NCBI GenBank assembly: GCA_937892315.1
Contig: CALAVF010000174.1
Location: 1-6,213, forward strand
Origin: an uncultured Prevotellaceae bacterium
GTDB taxonomy: Bacteria > Bacteroidota > Bacteroidia > Bacteroidales > Bacteroidaceae
Direction: 5' to 3'
DNA length: 6,213 nucleotides
Position 1 is the first letter of the stretch, and each line of letters opens with the position of its first letter. The translations under genes were made by a program, and so were the position numbers. Of the stretch, positions 4,747 to 6,213 are shown in pieces. The notes under the pieces were generated by a model. The model ran no database searches and was not told where the DNA came from. It saw only the letters and a list, made by a program, of their open reading frames with translations.

Positions 4747-6213
4747 TAAAACTCGCTTGTAAAATGAAACTTAATCTTCTTGAAATCCTGCTGAGCCATC
4801 TGCAACACATAATTGGAGTCTGCCAAGAACACGTCCCGGCCCTCCTTGTCCTTTGCCATGTACTGATACTTCCGCTTCTTGAAAGCCTCCAACTCCGCAT
4901 CATCCTCGCTCTCAATCCAGCAAGCCTTATACAGACTCACAGGTTCCCACTTGCACTTTGCATTATACTCATTTTCAAGTCGATACTGAATCACCTCAAA
5001 CTGCAACTGCCCCACCGTTCCGATAATCTTGCGGTTGTTGAACTGGTTCACAAACAACTGGGCGACACCCTCGTCCATCAGTTGGTTGATACCTTTCTCC
5101 AGTTGCTTCGTCTTCATCGGGTCAGCATTCTCGATATACTTGAACATCTCTGGCGAGAAACTGGGCAACCCCTTGAAATGCAACTGCTCACCCTCCGTCA
5201 GCGTGTCACCAATCTTGAAGATGCCATTGTCTGGCAAGCCCACGATATCCCCCGGATATGCCTCGTCAATCGTACTCTTTCGCTGTGCCATAAACTGCGT
5301 AGGGCTGGAAAAACGCACCGTCTTTCCGTTCCGGACGTGCAGATAAGGGGCGTTCCTTACGAACTTGCCCGAACAAACCTTGCAGAAAGCCGTACAAGAC
5401 CGATGGTTGGGGTCGATATTCGCCGTTATCTTGAAGATGAAACCCGTGAACTTCGGCTCTTCAGGCTTCACCATGCGCTCTTCCGCGGTGGTCGGACGTG
5501 GGTTGGGGGCAATCTCCACAAAACAGTCAAGCAACTCCTGCACACCGAAGTTGTTCAGTGCCGACCCGAAGAATACAGGAGCCACTTCTGCCTCCAGATA
5601 GGTGTTCACGTCAAACTCGTCATACACCCCGTCTATCATCTCCAAGTCCTCACGCAACTTTTCCGCATCCTGCTCACCCACCTGCTCGTCCAGTGCCGAC
5701 GAGTGGATATCTACATTCACCTTCTCCGTAACTACCTGTTTATTAGGCGTGAACAAGTTCAGATTCTGCTCGTAGATGTTATACACACCCTTGAACCTCG
5801 CCCCCTGATTGATTGGCCAGGACAATGGGCGAACCCTGATTTGCAGTTCACTCTCCACCTCGTCCAGCAGGTCGAACGGATCCTTGCCCTCACGGTCCAT
5901 CTTGTTGATAAACACAATGACAGGCGTCTTTCTCATGCGACACACCGTCATCAGTTTCCTTGTCTGCGCCTCCACACCCTTCGCGCCGTCAATCACGATG
6001 ATGGCAGAATCCACCGCCGTCAGCGTTCTGAACGTATCTTCCGCAAAGTCCTGGTGGCCAGGCGTATCCAGAATGTTCACCTTGTAATCCCGATAGTCAA
6101 ACTCCATCACCGACGTGCTCACCGAGATACCTCTCTGTTTCTCAATCTCCATCCAGTCGCTCGTCGCCGTTTTCTTAATCTTGTTACTCTTCACGGCACC
6201 AGCCACCTGAATC
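4746..6213 (-). CDS. prfC: peptide chain release factor 3 (5' end beyond the window)
   Basis: RF3 is the translational GTPase that removes RF1/RF2 from the ribosome after peptide release. The frame is open to the window edge: the codon at 6204-6206 is GTG, an internal valine in [11 protein letters not shown], not a start. About 488 residues are seen, and by comparison with the 529-residue E. coli protein about 40 N-terminal residues are missing, including the P-loop (HPDAGKTT). Counting from that valine, the seen parts are: switch I region [11 protein letters not shown] (22-32), G3 DTPGH (48-52 region), G4 NKMD (101-104), the G5-like [11 protein letters not shown] (212-222), the beta-barrel domain (about 250-350, [18 protein letters not shown] and [10 protein letters not shown]) and the RF3 C-terminal domain (about 350-486, [10 protein letters not shown] at 396-405). 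The QFEV and ANIDPNHR segments separate it from EF-G. It is the first gene visible on this strand and probably leads the prfC-tsaC-clc-fmt transcript. No frameshift or in-frame stop is seen. Confidence 0.96.
   Translation of the reverse strand, partial: IQVAGAVKSNKIKKTATSDWMEIEKQRGISVSTSVMEFDYRDYKVNILDTPGHQDFAEDTFRTLTAVDSAIIVIDGAKGVEAQTRKLMTVCRMRKTPVIVFINKMDREGKDPFDLLDEVESELQIRVRPLSWPINQGARFKGVYNIYEQNLNLFTPNKQVVTEKVNVDIHSSALDEQVGEQDAEKLREDLEMIDGVYDEFDVNTYLEAEVAPVFFGSALNNFGVQELLDCFVEIAPNPRPTTAEERMVKPEEPKFTGFIFKITANIDPNHRSCTAFCKVCSGKFVRNAPYLHVRNGKTVRFSSPTQFMAQRKSTIDEAYPGDIVGLPDNGIFKIGDTLTEGEQLHFKGLPSFSPEMFKYIENADPMKTKQLEKGINQLMDEGVAQLFVNQFNNRKIIGTVGQLQFEVIQYRLENEYNAKCKWEPVSLYKACWIESEDDAELEAFKKRKYQYMAKDKEGRDVFLADSNYVLQMAQQDFKKIKFHFTSEF

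Noticed and set aside
6204..6206. Apparent start of prfC at GTG near the right edge
   Set aside because: The frame continues upstream as Ile-Gln before this Val, matching the internal RF3 segment before AGAVK, and the P-loop would be missing. The gene simply runs off the window.

Overview
The window looks like an ordinary piece of core chromosome from a Bacteroidales bacterium, most likely in or near Prevotellaceae. The evidence is: a 63-residue lipoprotein of the 'MKK...SC-NN' style common in that order; a Bacteroidetes-type -7 box (TAnnTTTG) upstream of it; A-rich leaders in place of strong Shine-Dalgarno sites; and ECF sigma, Fmt and RF3 sequences of Bacteroidetes character. The genus-level call is inference from remembered family sequences.

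Layout. From 1 to 418 there is a short plus-strand transcription unit: promoter, a tiny acidic lipoprotein gene (151-342) built from a five-residue repeat, and an intrinsic terminator (389-418). From 449 to 510 lies a compact array of three copies of a 15-bp GC-rich unit, one inverted and two direct. Everything from 534 to the right edge is on the minus strand. In transcription order it is prfC (release factor 3, 5' end cut by the window edge), a short TsaC/YrdC-type threonylcarbamoyl-AMP synthase, a ClC-family anion transporter with a CBS pair, fmt (methionyl-tRNA formyltransferase), and an ECF sigma factor. Spacings are 46 bp (prfC-tsaC), 76 bp (tsaC-clc), 13 bp (clc-fmt) and 129 bp (fmt-sigma). 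The last gap holds a plausible separate promoter for the sigma gene. The lipoprotein and sigma genes converge on the repeat array.

How the genes fit together. Three of the five minus-strand genes serve translation: initiator tRNA formylation (fmt), t6A tRNA modification (tsaC) and recycling of release factors (prfC). The ClC gene sits among them and is tightly coupled to fmt, probably as an operon passenger. The sigma factor has no anti-sigma gene next to it in this window.

Nothing here amounts to a new multi-gene system. The items most worth a second look are the triple repeat at 449-510, a GC-rich hairpin with a four-run G-quadruplex motif between tsaC and clc, the ClC's channel-like Val where exchangers have the proton glutamate, and the pentapeptide-period lipoprotein. 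There is no gene-free stretch over 300 bases: the longest gaps are 343-533 and 1-150, and both are described in the feature list.
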